Origin: Massilia agri
Lineage (GTDB): Bacteria > Pseudomonadota > Gammaproteobacteria > Burkholderiales > Burkholderiaceae_D
Direction of reading: 5' to 3'
Length of the DNA stretch: 64,000 bases
NCBI RefSeq assembly: GCF_024753255.1
Contig: NZ_JANUHA010000001.1
Coordinates: forward strand, 248,001-312,000
The stretch's first letter is position 1. Each line of letters begins with the position of its first letter. Of this stretch, positions 1 through 8,079 are shown one piece after another. The translations under genes and the position numbers were made by a program. The notes under the pieces were generated by a model that made no database searches, was not told the origin of the DNA, and was given only the letters and a program-made list of their open reading frames with translations.

Positions 1-98
1 ATGACGGTGTAGTAGGCCTGCGCCTTCTTCGACTGCTGGCCGAACCTGGCCTGCAGCGCGGCGAAAGCGTCGGGCGTGACGCGGTCTTCGTCGGCCAT
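1..98 (-). CDS. 5' part of an unrecognised protein (cut by window edge)
   Basis: An ATG at 98 opens a frame of 32 codons that continues past the left edge. It is preceded by GGAG in a suitable place. The visible start (MADEDRVTPDAFAALQARFG...) is charged and has no signal peptide, so a cytoplasmic protein is likely. It begins 12 bp after the stop of the ABC binding-protein gene on the same strand and is probably co-transcribed with it. Too little is visible to name a family. Confidence 0.55.
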   Translation of the reverse strand, partial: MADEDRVTPDAFAALQARFGQQSKKAQAYYTV

Positions 99-110
99 GG
101 CGCGCGCTCC

Positions 111-1250
111 TTACTTGGTGACCGTCAGGAGCGAACGCTTGCCGCCCTTGAAGGTATACAGGGTGATGGTGCCGTCCTTGATGTCGCCGCGCGCATCAAA
201 AGCGATCGGGCCGGTCACGCCCTTGTACTGGATCTTGGCCAGCACCGGCAGGTATTTCGCCGGCTGGTAAGAACCGGCCTTGACCATCGCCTCGGCCATC
301 GTCATCACGGCGTCGTAGGCGTAGGGCGCGTTGATCTGCACGTCGATGCCGAAGCGCTTCCTGTAGTCGGCGCGGAATTTATCCAGCGCGGCGCGCGCTT
401 CGCCCTGCACCCCGCCCGCTTCCGCGCACACGACCTGGTTATCAAGCATGGTGCCGCCGGAGAGCTTGTGGATCTCGTCCGAGCAGATGCCGTCGCCGCC
501 GATCATGCGCACGTTCATGCCGAGCTGCTTCATCTGGCGCAGCATCGGGCCGGCGGTGGCGCTCATGCCGCCGAAGAAGACCAGGTCCGGCTTGGATGCG
601 CGGATGCGCGTGATGATGGCGGAAAAATCGGTCGCCTTGTCGTGGGTGAACTCCTTGGCCACCACGGTTCCGCCCTGCTTCTGCAGGCTGCGCGAGAACT
701 CGAGCGCCAGGCCCTGGCCATAGGCGGTGCGGTCGTCCACCACGGCGACGCGGCGCGCCTTCATCTCGCCCACGGCGTGGCGGCCCAGCGCCTGGCCGAG
801 CTGGATGTCGTTGGCCACCACGCGGAAGGTGGTGTTGAAGCCCTGCTGGGTGTATTTCGGACCGGTGGTCGAGGGCGAGATCTGCGGGATGCCGGCCGTG
901 TGGTAAATCTTGGAGGCCGGGATCGTGGTGCCCGAGGTCTCGTGGCCCACCATGCCGTGGATCTTCGCGTCGGCCAGCTTCTGCGCCACGGAGGTCGCCT
1001 GCTTCGGGTCGCCGCCGTCGTCTTCCGCCATCAGCTGGAAGCTCACCTTCTTGCCGCCGATCGTCACGCCCTTCGCATTGAGCGCCTCGATCGCCATGCG
1101 GGCGCCGTTCTCGGTGTCCTTGCCGAAGTAGGCCACCGGGCCCGTCACGGCGGCCGCATGGCCGATCTTCACCACTTCCTGGGCCGAGGCCGCGCCGGCC
1201 AGGGACATGGCGGCCAAACCTGCGGCCAACGCGACTGCTTGCTTCTTCAT
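111..1250 (-). CDS. Branched-chain amino acid-type ABC transporter substrate-binding protein (LivK family)
   Basis: Periplasmic solute-binding protein of 379 residues for an ABC importer of the hydrophobic amino acid uptake class. The start is placed at the ATG preceded by GAGGAA and followed by a clean Sec signal peptide (KKQAVALAAGLAAMSLAGAASA). The mature protein begins EVVKIGHAAAVTGPVAYFGK, the typical first strand of the type I periplasmic binding fold, followed by ENGARMAIEALN. The fold seems complete. An upstream extension of 30 codons is open but lies before the signal peptide and is not credible. No permease or ATPase gene is visible next to it. The ligand cannot be read from sequence; family members bind Leu/Ile/Val, amides, urea or aromatic acids. 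Confidence 0.92.
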   Translation of the reverse strand: MKKQAVALAAGLAAMSLAGAASAQEVVKIGHAAAVTGPVAYFGKDTENGARMAIEALNAKGVTIGGKKVSFQLMAEDDGGDPKQATSVAQKLADAKIHGMVGHETSGTTIPASKIYHTAGIPQISPSTTGPKYTQQGFNTTFRVVANDIQLGQALGRHAVGEMKARRVAVVDDRTAYGQGLALEFSRSLQKQGGTVVAKEFTHDKATDFSAIITRIRASKPDLVFFGGMSATAGPMLRQMKQLGMNVRMIGGDGICSDEIHKLSGGTMLDNQVVCAEAGGVQGEARAALDKFRADYRKRFGIDVQINAPYAYDAVMTMAEAMVKAGSYQPAKYLPVLAKIQYKGVTGPIAFDARGDIKDGTITLYTFKGGKRSLLTVTK

Positions 1251-1343
1251 CGATTCCTCGTCAATTCTGTAAATCCGGGCTCGCGCCAAACGGCCCATTT
1301 TACATTCAGAGCAATCGCGTTGCAGGACGGCACAGGGCAATCG

Positions 1344-3494
1344 TCACAGGGACTGTTCCCACACCAGGCGCACGGTCGGACGGACCTGGTACAGGCTGGT
1401 GCGCGCCAGCGGCGCGGCGCCCTCGTAGACGAGGCGCTCCCGGTAGCTGCGCTGCCCCAGGTTGGACAGGGCCAGGCGCAGCCGCGCCTGGGTGTCGAAC
1501 TTCCAGAGCGCGTACAGGTCGAGCTGGCGCCGCGGGGCGTCGAGGCTGAAGACCGGGCTGCCGGCGCGGCTGGCGACCGTGCCGCGGTAGCTGAAGGTTC
1601 CGCCGGCCTCCAGGCGGCTGGAAGGCGCGCTGACGTCCAGCCCGAGGTTGCCGCTCCATGCCGGCTGGTCCTCGATGCGGTTGTCGGGGCCCGGCACGCT
1701 GTCCAGGCGCGACCAGTTGCGCGCCAGGTTGACGCGCGCGGCCAGCGACCCGCGCGTGATGCGGCCTTCGAACTCGAGGCCGCGCGCGGTCGCGCCGCCG
1801 TGGTTGTCCGGCGTGGCGGTCCACGCGCCGCCCTGCAGGGCGATGCGGGTCAGGATTTTGTCGCGGATGCGCTTGTGATAGGCGCTGACGCTGACCATGT
1901 CCGCCTTGCCAAAATAGCGCTCCCAGGCCAGGTCCACGTTTGTCGCGAGTTCGGGCCGCAAGTCCGGATTGCCCTGCAGGTCCGGGTTGGTGGCGCTGTT
2001 GTTGTTGTCGACCGTGTAGCGGCGCGGCATGAGCTGGACGATGTTCGGCGCCTTGTACGTGCGACCGAGGGCGAAACGGAACTGGTCGCGCGGCTTGCCA
2101 TCCTCCTGTCCCTGCTGCGGCTTGAAGAGCAGCTGGAAGACAGGACTCCAGGCGCCCGCATCGACGTCGACCGGCGCGGCCGCGTTGCCCTGTCCCTTGG
2201 TCGTCAGGTCTTCGCGGCGCAGGCCGAGATAGGCCGACCAGTCGGCGCCCATGTCCCACTCGTCCTGGACGAAGAAGGCGCTCCTGTCGACTTCCGCGAA
2301 GTAATCCTCGTCGCTGGTGTAGAACTGGCTGCCTTCGGCATCCAGGTGCCGTTCGCGCCGGTACTCGCTGCGGTCCTTGCGCCCGAACTCCCAGCCGGCG
2401 GCCAGGGAGTGGCTGCCCCACAGCGGCTGGCGCCAGCTGCCGCTGAAGGTCCATTCGCGCTCGACGGGGCCGGAGGCGACGAGATGGGATTCGCGCAGCC
2501 GGTCCAGGCCGTCCATGCCGTGGAACACGAAGTCGCCCTCGCGCCGCATGCGGAAGCCCGCCAGCTTGTTGCTCAAGCGGGCGCCGCCCGCGAACTTGCG
2601 GGTCCAGGCCAGGTCGGCGTAGAGGTGCAGCGGGCGCGTCTCGAAACGCTGCCAGTTATGCGGGAATGCCGTCGGCGCGCCCACCTCGAGCGTTTCGCTT
2701 TCGCGCTTGACGTTGTGGATGTAGCGCCAGCGCACATAGCTCTGCGAACTGATGCTGTCGACGGCGCTGGGCTGCCAGGACAGGCGCGGCGCCAGTTCCG
2801 CGACATCCTCGACCAGGTGATCGGTCCAATCCGTATGGCGCAGCAGGGCCGGCGCCGAGCCTTCCTCGGTGCTGCGGGCCGCGATCGGGTTCACGTTGCG
2901 CTTGAGCGTTGCCGCCAGCGTATAGGCGAGCGCGCCGCGCTTGCCGCTGTGCTGGGCCAGCAGCTGCGGCGCCGCGTGGCCGCGCTGGAAGGCGCTGCCG
3001 GCCTTGATCTCGTTCGCGGGCGCGCCCTTGGCCGGCCCGGCGCGGCGCATGATCACATTGATCGAGCCCGCCACCGCCTGGCTGCTGGTCTCGGCCGTGG
3101 CCGCGCGCTGGATCTCGATGCGCTCGATGAGATCCGGGCTGATCGATTCCAGCGAAAAGCCGCTGGGCGCCGGCAAGCCATTGAGCAGGATGGCGACGTA
3201 GCCGTTGCCGAGGCCGCGCATGCGGACCTGGGCGTCCTTGCCGGGACTGGCGTCGACGGTGACGCCGGGCTGGCGTTTCAATACGTCGGCCAGGCTGGCG
3301 TCGCCCTGGCGCAGGAGTTCCTCGCGTCCGACGATGATGGCAGTGGTGGTCGACTGCGCGCGCTGCTGCTGCTCGCCCGCGGCTGCGGCGCTGACGACGA
3401 CCTGCTGCATGGGTTCGACGGCGGTCTGGGCGCAGGCGCTGGAGCAGGCGGCGAGCAGCAGCGCGCAGGCAGAGGCGGTTCGGGTGATTCGCAT
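1344..3494 (-). CDS. TonB-dependent outer-membrane receptor
   Basis: Outer-membrane active transporter of 716 residues. A signal peptide (MRITRTASACALLLAACSSACAQ) is followed by a plug domain, with the motifs VTVDASPGKDAQVRMRGLGN and VAILLNGLPAPSG in the first 150 residues. A beta-barrel ends in WEQSL, short of the usual terminal aromatic residue but otherwise normal. The chosen ATG is the one next to the signal peptide; an upstream ATG at 3530 would bury it. The plug resembles siderophore and small-ligand receptors rather than the long SusC-like type. It is divergent from the LytS/LytTR pair, about 150 bp away, so the two could share control. Ligand unknown. Confidence 0.9.
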   Translation of the reverse strand: MRITRTASACALLLAACSSACAQTAVEPMQQVVVSAAAAGEQQQRAQSTTTAIIVGREELLRQGDASLADVLKRQPGVTVDASPGKDAQVRMRGLGNGYVAILLNGLPAPSGFSLESISPDLIERIEIQRAATAETSSQAVAGSINVIMRRAGPAKGAPANEIKAGSAFQRGHAAPQLLAQHSGKRGALAYTLAATLKRNVNPIAARSTEEGSAPALLRHTDWTDHLVEDVAELAPRLSWQPSAVDSISSQSYVRWRYIHNVKRESETLEVGAPTAFPHNWQRFETRPLHLYADLAWTRKFAGGARLSNKLAGFRMRREGDFVFHGMDGLDRLRESHLVASGPVEREWTFSGSWRQPLWGSHSLAAGWEFGRKDRSEYRRERHLDAEGSQFYTSDEDYFAEVDRSAFFVQDEWDMGADWSAYLGLRREDLTTKGQGNAAAPVDVDAGAWSPVFQLLFKPQQGQEDGKPRDQFRFALGRTYKAPNIVQLMPRRYTVDNNNSATNPDLQGNPDLRPELATNVDLAWERYFGKADMVSVSAYHKRIRDKILTRIALQGGAWTATPDNHGGATARGLEFEGRITRGSLAARVNLARNWSRLDSVPGPDNRIEDQPAWSGNLGLDVSAPSSRLEAGGTFSYRGTVASRAGSPVFSLDAPRRQLDLYALWKFDTQARLRLALSNLGQRSYRERLVYEGAAPLARTSLYQVRPTVRLVWEQSL

Positions 3495-3628
3495 GTGTGA
3501 TGACGCCCTATTCTCGATGGTTGACCCCATTGTGCGTACAGGGAGGCGGCGCGCCACCAGCTGTGTGACGAATCGGCGTTTCCGTGGGATGGCGCTTGCC
3601 GCCGCCGGGGCGTGGGGCACGACCGCGC

Positions 3629-3637
3629 TGCTATACT
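3629..3637 (+). promoter_or_regulatory. Extended -10 promoter just upstream of the LytS-type kinase
   Basis: TGC-TATACT matches an extended -10 element. It ends 6 bp before the kinase ATG at 3644, so the expected transcription start falls on or next to that A. No Shine-Dalgarno sequence lies between. This suggests a leaderless message; no good -35 is seen. Confidence 0.4.
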
Positions 3638-3643
3638 TTTCCG

Positions 3644-4735
3644 ATGACGTCCTTCGCCCACCGCATACCGCCCTCCCTCAGGATCGCCGTCACCGTGCTT
3701 TGCCTGTGGACGGCGATCAGCGTGCTGGGGGCGCTCCAGACCTACAGCGACAACCTGCGCGCCGGCGCCGACAGCCACTACCCGGCGCTATTGCAGACCT
3801 GGTTCGTCGAATATGCCGTGCCCCTGATCGTCCTGAGCTGGTCCTTGTCCATGACGCTGACGCGCTGGCCCGCCCTGCTCGACCGGCCGCGCAACGTGGT
3901 GTTCCTGTTCGCCGCGCTGGTGCTGCTGTTCCAGCCCTTGCAGTGGACCTGGATGGCCTGGCAGCGCGGCTACCTCGACATCGCCACGCTGGACGATGCG
4001 CGCCGGCTCTTGATGAAGATGCTGCTGGTGGGCTGGTTCTCGACCACGGGCACCTTCGCGGCCGTCCTCGCCTGGTTCTATTCGCGCCGGGCAAAAGAAC
4101 GCGAACTGGCCTGGCAGCGCTCGCAGACCGACATGCTCAACCTGCGGCTGGCGCTCGAGGAACAGCGCATGCTGGCCCTGCGCGGCCAGCTCGAGCCGCA
4201 CTTCCTCTTCAATGCCCTGAACGCGATTAGCGCCCTGGTGCGCAGCGACGACAAGCCGCTGGCCCTGCACGGCATCAATCTCCTGAGCGAGCTGCTGCGC
4301 TATGTGCTCTCCGCCAGCGCGCGCAACACGGCCACCCTGGCGGAGGAACTGCGCTTCGTGCAGGACTACCTGGACCTGCAGCGCCTGCGCTACGGCGAGC
4401 GCCTGCAGGTGCATGTCGATGATGCGCAAGACCTGGCCGGCGTCGCCTGCCCACCGCTGCTGCTGCAACCCCTGGTCGAGAACGCGCTGCGCCACGACCT
4501 CGAATGTTGCGAGGATGCCAGCGACATCCGCCTCTCCTTCGTCCGGGAAGACGGCGCCATGCTGGTGCGCGTCTCCAATCCGGCGCGGCGCGGGGTCAAG
4601 GCCAACCCGGGCGCGGGACTGGGCATTCCCAACACCCGCGACCGCCTGCGGCTCATGCACGCCGAAGCGCGGCTGCGCACGCAGCTGGAGGGCGAGCGCT
4701 TCGTCGCCGAGATCCGGCTGCCGCTGGCCGAATGA
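3644..4735 (+). CDS. LytS/AlgZ-type sensor histidine kinase
   Basis: Membrane sensor kinase of 363 residues. About four hydrophobic segments fill residues 12-150. A short coiled stretch (AKERELAWQRSQTDMLNLRL) leads to the His_kinase domain with the phospho-acceptor His186 in GQLEPHFLFNALN. An HATPase domain follows, with an N-box (PLVENALRHDL) and GAGLGIPNTRDRL. The gene overlaps the response regulator by 4 bp (ATGA), which indicates translational coupling. This layout is that of LytS-LytTR and AlgZ-AlgR pairs. The start was chosen because it begins the hydrophobic sensor directly; there is no Shine-Dalgarno, see the promoter entry. Confidence 0.93.
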   Translation: MTSFAHRIPPSLRIAVTVLCLWTAISVLGALQTYSDNLRAGADSHYPALLQTWFVEYAVPLIVLSWSLSMTLTRWPALLDRPRNVVFLFAALVLLFQPLQWTWMAWQRGYLDIATLDDARRLLMKMLLVGWFSTTGTFAAVLAWFYSRRAKERELAWQRSQTDMLNLRLALEEQRMLALRGQLEPHFLFNALNAISALVRSDDKPLALHGINLLSELLRYVLSASARNTATLAEELRFVQDYLDLQRLRYGERLQVHVDDAQDLAGVACPPLLLQPLVENALRHDLECCEDASDIRLSFVREDGAMLVRVSNPARRGVKANPGAGLGIPNTRDRLRLMHAEARLRTQLEGERFVAEIRLPLAE

Positions 4736-5511
4736 ATACCATCCATGCCATCCGCTACCTGATCGTCGACGACGAGATGCCGGGCCGGGTCAACCTGCGC
4801 CTGGCCATGGCCGCGCATGCTGGCTGGCAGCTCGCCGCGGAGTGCGGTGGGGCCGCCTCCGCCCGCGCCGCGCTGGAGAAGCAGCCGGTGGACGTGGTCT
4901 TCCTCGACATCCGCATGCCGGGACAATCGGGCCTCGAACTGGCGCGCGACATCAGCCGCCTGCCGGAGCCGCCGCTGGTCATTTTCGTGACCGCCTACAG
5001 CGAGCACGCCATCGATGCTTTCGATGTACACGCCCTCGACTATCTCCTCAAGCCCATCGATGACGTACGCCTGGCCCAGGCCGTCGAGCGCGCGGCCGCG
5101 ATGCTGGGCCAGCGCGAAGCTTATGGCGCGGCGCTGCGCCGCTACGTGAAGGCGGGCAAAGGAGGCCGGCCGCTCGACACCATCAGCGTGCGCTCGGTCG
5201 GCCGCATCGAGCAGGTCAAGGTGAGCGACATCCTGCGCATCGAATCGGCGGGGAATTACGTCGAGCTGCACCTGGCCGGGCGCACGGTGCTGCACCGGAT
5301 GACGATCAGCCGGCTGGAAGGTCTGCTGCCGCCGGGCGAATTCCTGCGCGTACACCGGGGAACCATCGTGCGGTGCGCGGAAATCGTCCGCCTGGAAAGC
5401 GGCGGCGACGGCGGTTATGCCTTGACGCTGCGTGGCGGCGGCACGGTGGCGGTCAGCGAGCGCTATGTGGCGGCCCTGAAGCTGGCGCTACAGGCTGGAC
5501 AGCGGCCGTGA
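4732..5511 (+). CDS. LytTR-family response regulator
   Basis: Two-domain DNA-binding response regulator of 259 residues. The receiver domain covers about residues 8-125, with acidic residues in YLIVDDEMPG, the phospho-Asp59 in VVFLDIRMPG, a Thr in VTAYSEHA and Lys in YLLKPIDD. A LytTR domain (about 150-255) contains the conserved IESAGNYVELH and FLRVHRGTIV motifs and binds DNA with beta strands. It overlaps the kinase stop by 4 bp and is surely its partner. The nearest candidate target is the divergent TonB receptor gene, but that is inference. Confidence 0.94.
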   Translation: MNTIHAIRYLIVDDEMPGRVNLRLAMAAHAGWQLAAECGGAASARAALEKQPVDVVFLDIRMPGQSGLELARDISRLPEPPLVIFVTAYSEHAIDAFDVHALDYLLKPIDDVRLAQAVERAAAMLGQREAYGAALRRYVKAGKGGRPLDTISVRSVGRIEQVKVSDILRIESAGNYVELHLAGRTVLHRMTISRLEGLLPPGEFLRVHRGTIVRCAEIVRLESGGDGGYALTLRGGGTVAVSERYVAALKLALQAGQRP

Positions 5512-5616
5512 CAATTGGATAGAATCCGGCGCCGCGAACTCTTGTATGCTCGCCGGCTGACCAAAAAGAGAGAGGGCCGGCGCCGCCGGGCAGCCCTCCA
5601 GTATCCGGAGACCACC

Positions 5617-5973
5617 ATCAAACCCCATTCGATCCGACGCGCCCAGGGCGCGTCGCTGGCCGCCATTGTCCTCGCAGGCGCGGCCGCCGCAGTCCAGGCC
5701 CAGCCCTCCTCGCCCCGCTACGCCGCCCCCATTTGCCAGGCGGGGGTCAAGTCCGGCTCGCCGAAACAGGCTTGCGCGAACGCGCAGCGCCTGGAAGTCG
5801 CCGCGGTCCGGCGCCGCAAGCCGGACCTCGCCACCCAGCGCGAATGCCGCTTGCTGGGGTCGGCCATCCTCGAATCGGAACAGGCGGAACGCCGCGCCCG
5901 CGCGGCGATGATGGAATCGATCCAGCAGGACCTCTTCATCCTGCGCAAGCGCTTCCGCAAGCTGGGCTGTTAA
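5617..5973 (+). CDS. Small secreted four-cysteine protein, apparent ATC start
   Basis: A 118-residue protein of unknown family. Starting at the ATC codon at 5617 gives KPHSIRRAQGASLAAIVLAG... plus AAAAVQAQ, a textbook signal peptide. That ATC sits 7 bp after GGAG. The mature part is basic and alpha-helical with four cysteines (one in PICQAG, one in QACANA, one in RECRLL, and the last residue). The frame is open upstream to a TTG at 5515, but that extension is Arg-rich and would hide the signal peptide. No in-frame ATG or GTG lies near the signal peptide. The stop overlaps the stop of the convergent kinase gene. Possibly co-transcribed with the LytTR gene 105 bp upstream. Confidence 0.6.
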   Translation: MKPHSIRRAQGASLAAIVLAGAAAAVQAQPSSPRYAAPICQAGVKSGSPKQACANAQRLEVAAVRRRKPDLATQRECRLLGSAILESEQAERRARAAMMESIQQDLFILRKRFRKLGC

Positions 5974-7373
5974 GCCGCCGCAGCGGGAAGCGGGAAGGTG
6001 ACGGTGGCCGCGAGGCCGCCCAGGCGCGCCGACTGGCCCAGGGCCAGGCTGGCGCCGTGCCGCTCCGCGATGGCCTTGATGATGGCCAGCCCCAGTCCGC
6101 TGCCGGCGGCCTCGCTGCCGGCCACGCGGTAGAAGCGGTCGAACACGCGCTCGCGTTCTTCCGCCGGGATGCCGGGGCCGCTGTCCTCGACCGTGACCGT
6201 GACCTGCGCGGCGCCATCCACCACCTCGTTCCTTACCGAGATGTCGGCGGTGCCGCCGCTCGGCGTGTACTTGATCGCGTTGTCCACCAGGTTGCGCAGC
6301 AGGATCTGCAGCGCGTCCGGCTGCCCTTCCACCTGGGCCGCGTCGGCCTGCTGGACGCCCACGTCGACGCCCTTGGCGGCCGCCACGCCGGCGAGATCGG
6401 CCACGGTGCGGCGCGCCAGTTCCGACATGTCCACCGGACGGGTGGCCGCGCCGCCGGCGGCCGTGGCTTCCTGGCGCGCCAGCACCAGCAGCTGCTCGAC
6501 CAGGCGGGTGGCGCGGTCGATGCCCGCGGTCAGGCGCGAGACGGCCAGCTTGCGCGCTTCAAGCGACTCGGCGCGGTCCAGGCTCTGGGCCTGCAGGCGC
6601 AGGGCGGCCAGCGGCGTACGCAGCTCGTGCGCCGCGTCGGCCACGAAGGTCTGCTGGGCATCGAAGGCGGTCTTGACGCGCCCGAACAGCAGGTTCAGTT
6701 CCTGTACCAGGGGTCGCACCTCGTCCGGCAGGCCGTTGTCGGATACGGGAGACAGGTCGTCCGCCTGGCGCGAAGCCACCTGCGAGCGCACCCGCGCGAC
6801 CGGCTCCAGCGAGCCGCTCACGACCCACCACACGACCAGCATCAGGATCGGCATCATGACCGCGATGGGACCGAGCGTGCGCAGGGCCAGGTTGCCGGCC
6901 ATGTTGCGGCGCACGGCCAGGTCCTGGGCCACCTGCACCGTCTGGTTCGCGGTCTGGATCGAGAACACGCGGTAGGTGGTGCCGTTCGACTTCACATTGG
7001 AAAAGCCCAGCACGGCGCGCTGCGGCAGCTTGGCGCGCGAGACGCTGTGGAAGACCTGCACCCCGTCGGGGGACCACATCTGCACCACCATGTCGTCGCT
7101 GCTGTTGCCACCCTCGCCGCCCGCCGCCTGGGCGCCGCCTTCGGCGGCCTGGGCGGCGATGCGCTGCTGCGCCTCGGTGTTCGACAGCGGGGTGCCCGAG
7201 CGCAGCGACAGTGCCATCTGCTGCATGTGGTAGTCGAAGATCTGGTCGGCGTCGTGCAGCGCGGTGCGATAGGCGATCGAGGCCTGCGCCAGGGCGGCGA
7301 TGGTGATCGCCGCCAGCAGGTACCACAGCAGCCGGCCGCGCAGCGAGTGCGTGACCCTGGACTTCAGCTTCAT
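5970..7373 (-). CDS. OmpR-partner sensor histidine kinase (QseC/TctE-like)
   Basis: Inner-membrane histidine kinase of 467 residues. TM1 is at about 15-35, a periplasmic sensor at 36-165 contains a Gly/Ala-rich loop, TM2 is at about 168-186 and a HAMP-like linker follows. The HisKA domain carries His249 in FVADAAHELRTPLAALRLQ. The HATPase has N-box NLVDNAIKYTPSGG, G1 VEDSGPGIP and G2 GSGLGLAIIKAIAERHG. Its start codon overlaps the stop of the response-regulator gene by 4 bp. Together with the upstream protease gene it forms a three-gene operon, which suggests sensing of envelope stress. Confidence 0.94.
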   Translation of the reverse strand: MKLKSRVTHSLRGRLLWYLLAAITIAALAQASIAYRTALHDADQIFDYHMQQMALSLRSGTPLSNTEAQQRIAAQAAEGGAQAAGGEGGNSSDDMVVQMWSPDGVQVFHSVSRAKLPQRAVLGFSNVKSNGTTYRVFSIQTANQTVQVAQDLAVRRNMAGNLALRTLGPIAVMMPILMLVVWWVVSGSLEPVARVRSQVASRQADDLSPVSDNGLPDEVRPLVQELNLLFGRVKTAFDAQQTFVADAAHELRTPLAALRLQAQSLDRAESLEARKLAVSRLTAGIDRATRLVEQLLVLARQEATAAGGAATRPVDMSELARRTVADLAGVAAAKGVDVGVQQADAAQVEGQPDALQILLRNLVDNAIKYTPSGGTADISVRNEVVDGAAQVTVTVEDSGPGIPAEERERVFDRFYRVAGSEAAGSGLGLAIIKAIAERHGASLALGQSARLGGLAATVTFPLPAAAA

Positions 7374-8032
7374 GCCTTCGGCACCATGTAGCCGACGCCG
7401 CGCACGTTCTGGATCAGGTCACTGCCCAGCTTCTTGCGCAGGCCGTGGATGTAGACTTCGACCGCATTGCTCGAGACTTCGTCGCGCCAGCTGTACAGCT
7501 TTTCTTCCAGCTGGGCGCGCGAGAGCACCGCGCCGGGACGCGCCACCAGGGCTTCCAGAACGGCCCATTCGCGCGCCGACAGGGCGACCGGTGCGCCGTC
7601 GACCAGGGTCTCGCGGGTGGCGGGATTGATGGAGATGTTCTTGTACTCGAAGACGGGCTCGCCGCGCCCGGCGGCGCGGCGCAGCAGCGCACGGATGCGC
7701 GCCAGCAGTTCGTCGAGGTCATAGGGTTTGAGGACGTAGTCGTCGGCGCCGGCATCCAGCCCGGCGATGCGCTGGGCCACCGAGTCGCGCGCGGTGGCGA
7801 CCAGTACCGGCGTGCGGTCCTTGCGCGAGCGCATCGAGCGCAGCACGTCGAGCCCGTCCTTGCGCGGCAGGCCAAGGTCGAGCAGGACCAGGTCATAGTT
7901 CTGGTTTTGCATGAGGGCCGTGTCGGCCATCTCGCCGTCCTTGACCCAGTCGACGGCGTAGTGCTCGGCCCTTAGCAGGTCGAGCACTACTTCGCCGATC
8001 ATCGTATCGTCTTCCACCAGCAGTAGCCGCAT
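7370..8032 (-). CDS. OmpR/PhoB-family response regulator
   Basis: A 220-residue response regulator. The receiver begins MRLLLVEDDTMIGE, with phospho-Asp52 in DLVLLDLGLPRKDG, Thr in LVATARDS and Lys in YVLKPYDLDELLARI. The winged-helix DNA-binding domain (about 125-218) ends RGVGYMVPKA, typical of the QseB/PmrA/TctD group. It starts 47 bp after the HtrA stop and overlaps the kinase gene, so htrA-like protease, regulator and kinase are very likely one transcript. Confidence 0.95.
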   Translation of the reverse strand: MRLLLVEDDTMIGEVVLDLLRAEHYAVDWVKDGEMADTALMQNQNYDLVLLDLGLPRKDGLDVLRSMRSRKDRTPVLVATARDSVAQRIAGLDAGADDYVLKPYDLDELLARIRALLRRAAGRGEPVFEYKNISINPATRETLVDGAPVALSAREWAVLEALVARPGAVLSRAQLEEKLYSWRDEVSSNAVEVYIHGLRKKLGSDLIQNVRGVGYMVPKA

Positions 8033-8079
8033 GAATTCCCCGTTCTTGAAACCGTACTAGCGGCGGACGCTACGCTTCC

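Noticed and set aside
468..3500. A 1010-codon open frame on the plus strand opposite the ABC binding-protein and TonB receptor genes
   Set aside because: It is antisense to two well-supported genes; its Ala/Arg/Gly/His-rich product has no domain. High GC leaves such frames open by chance.
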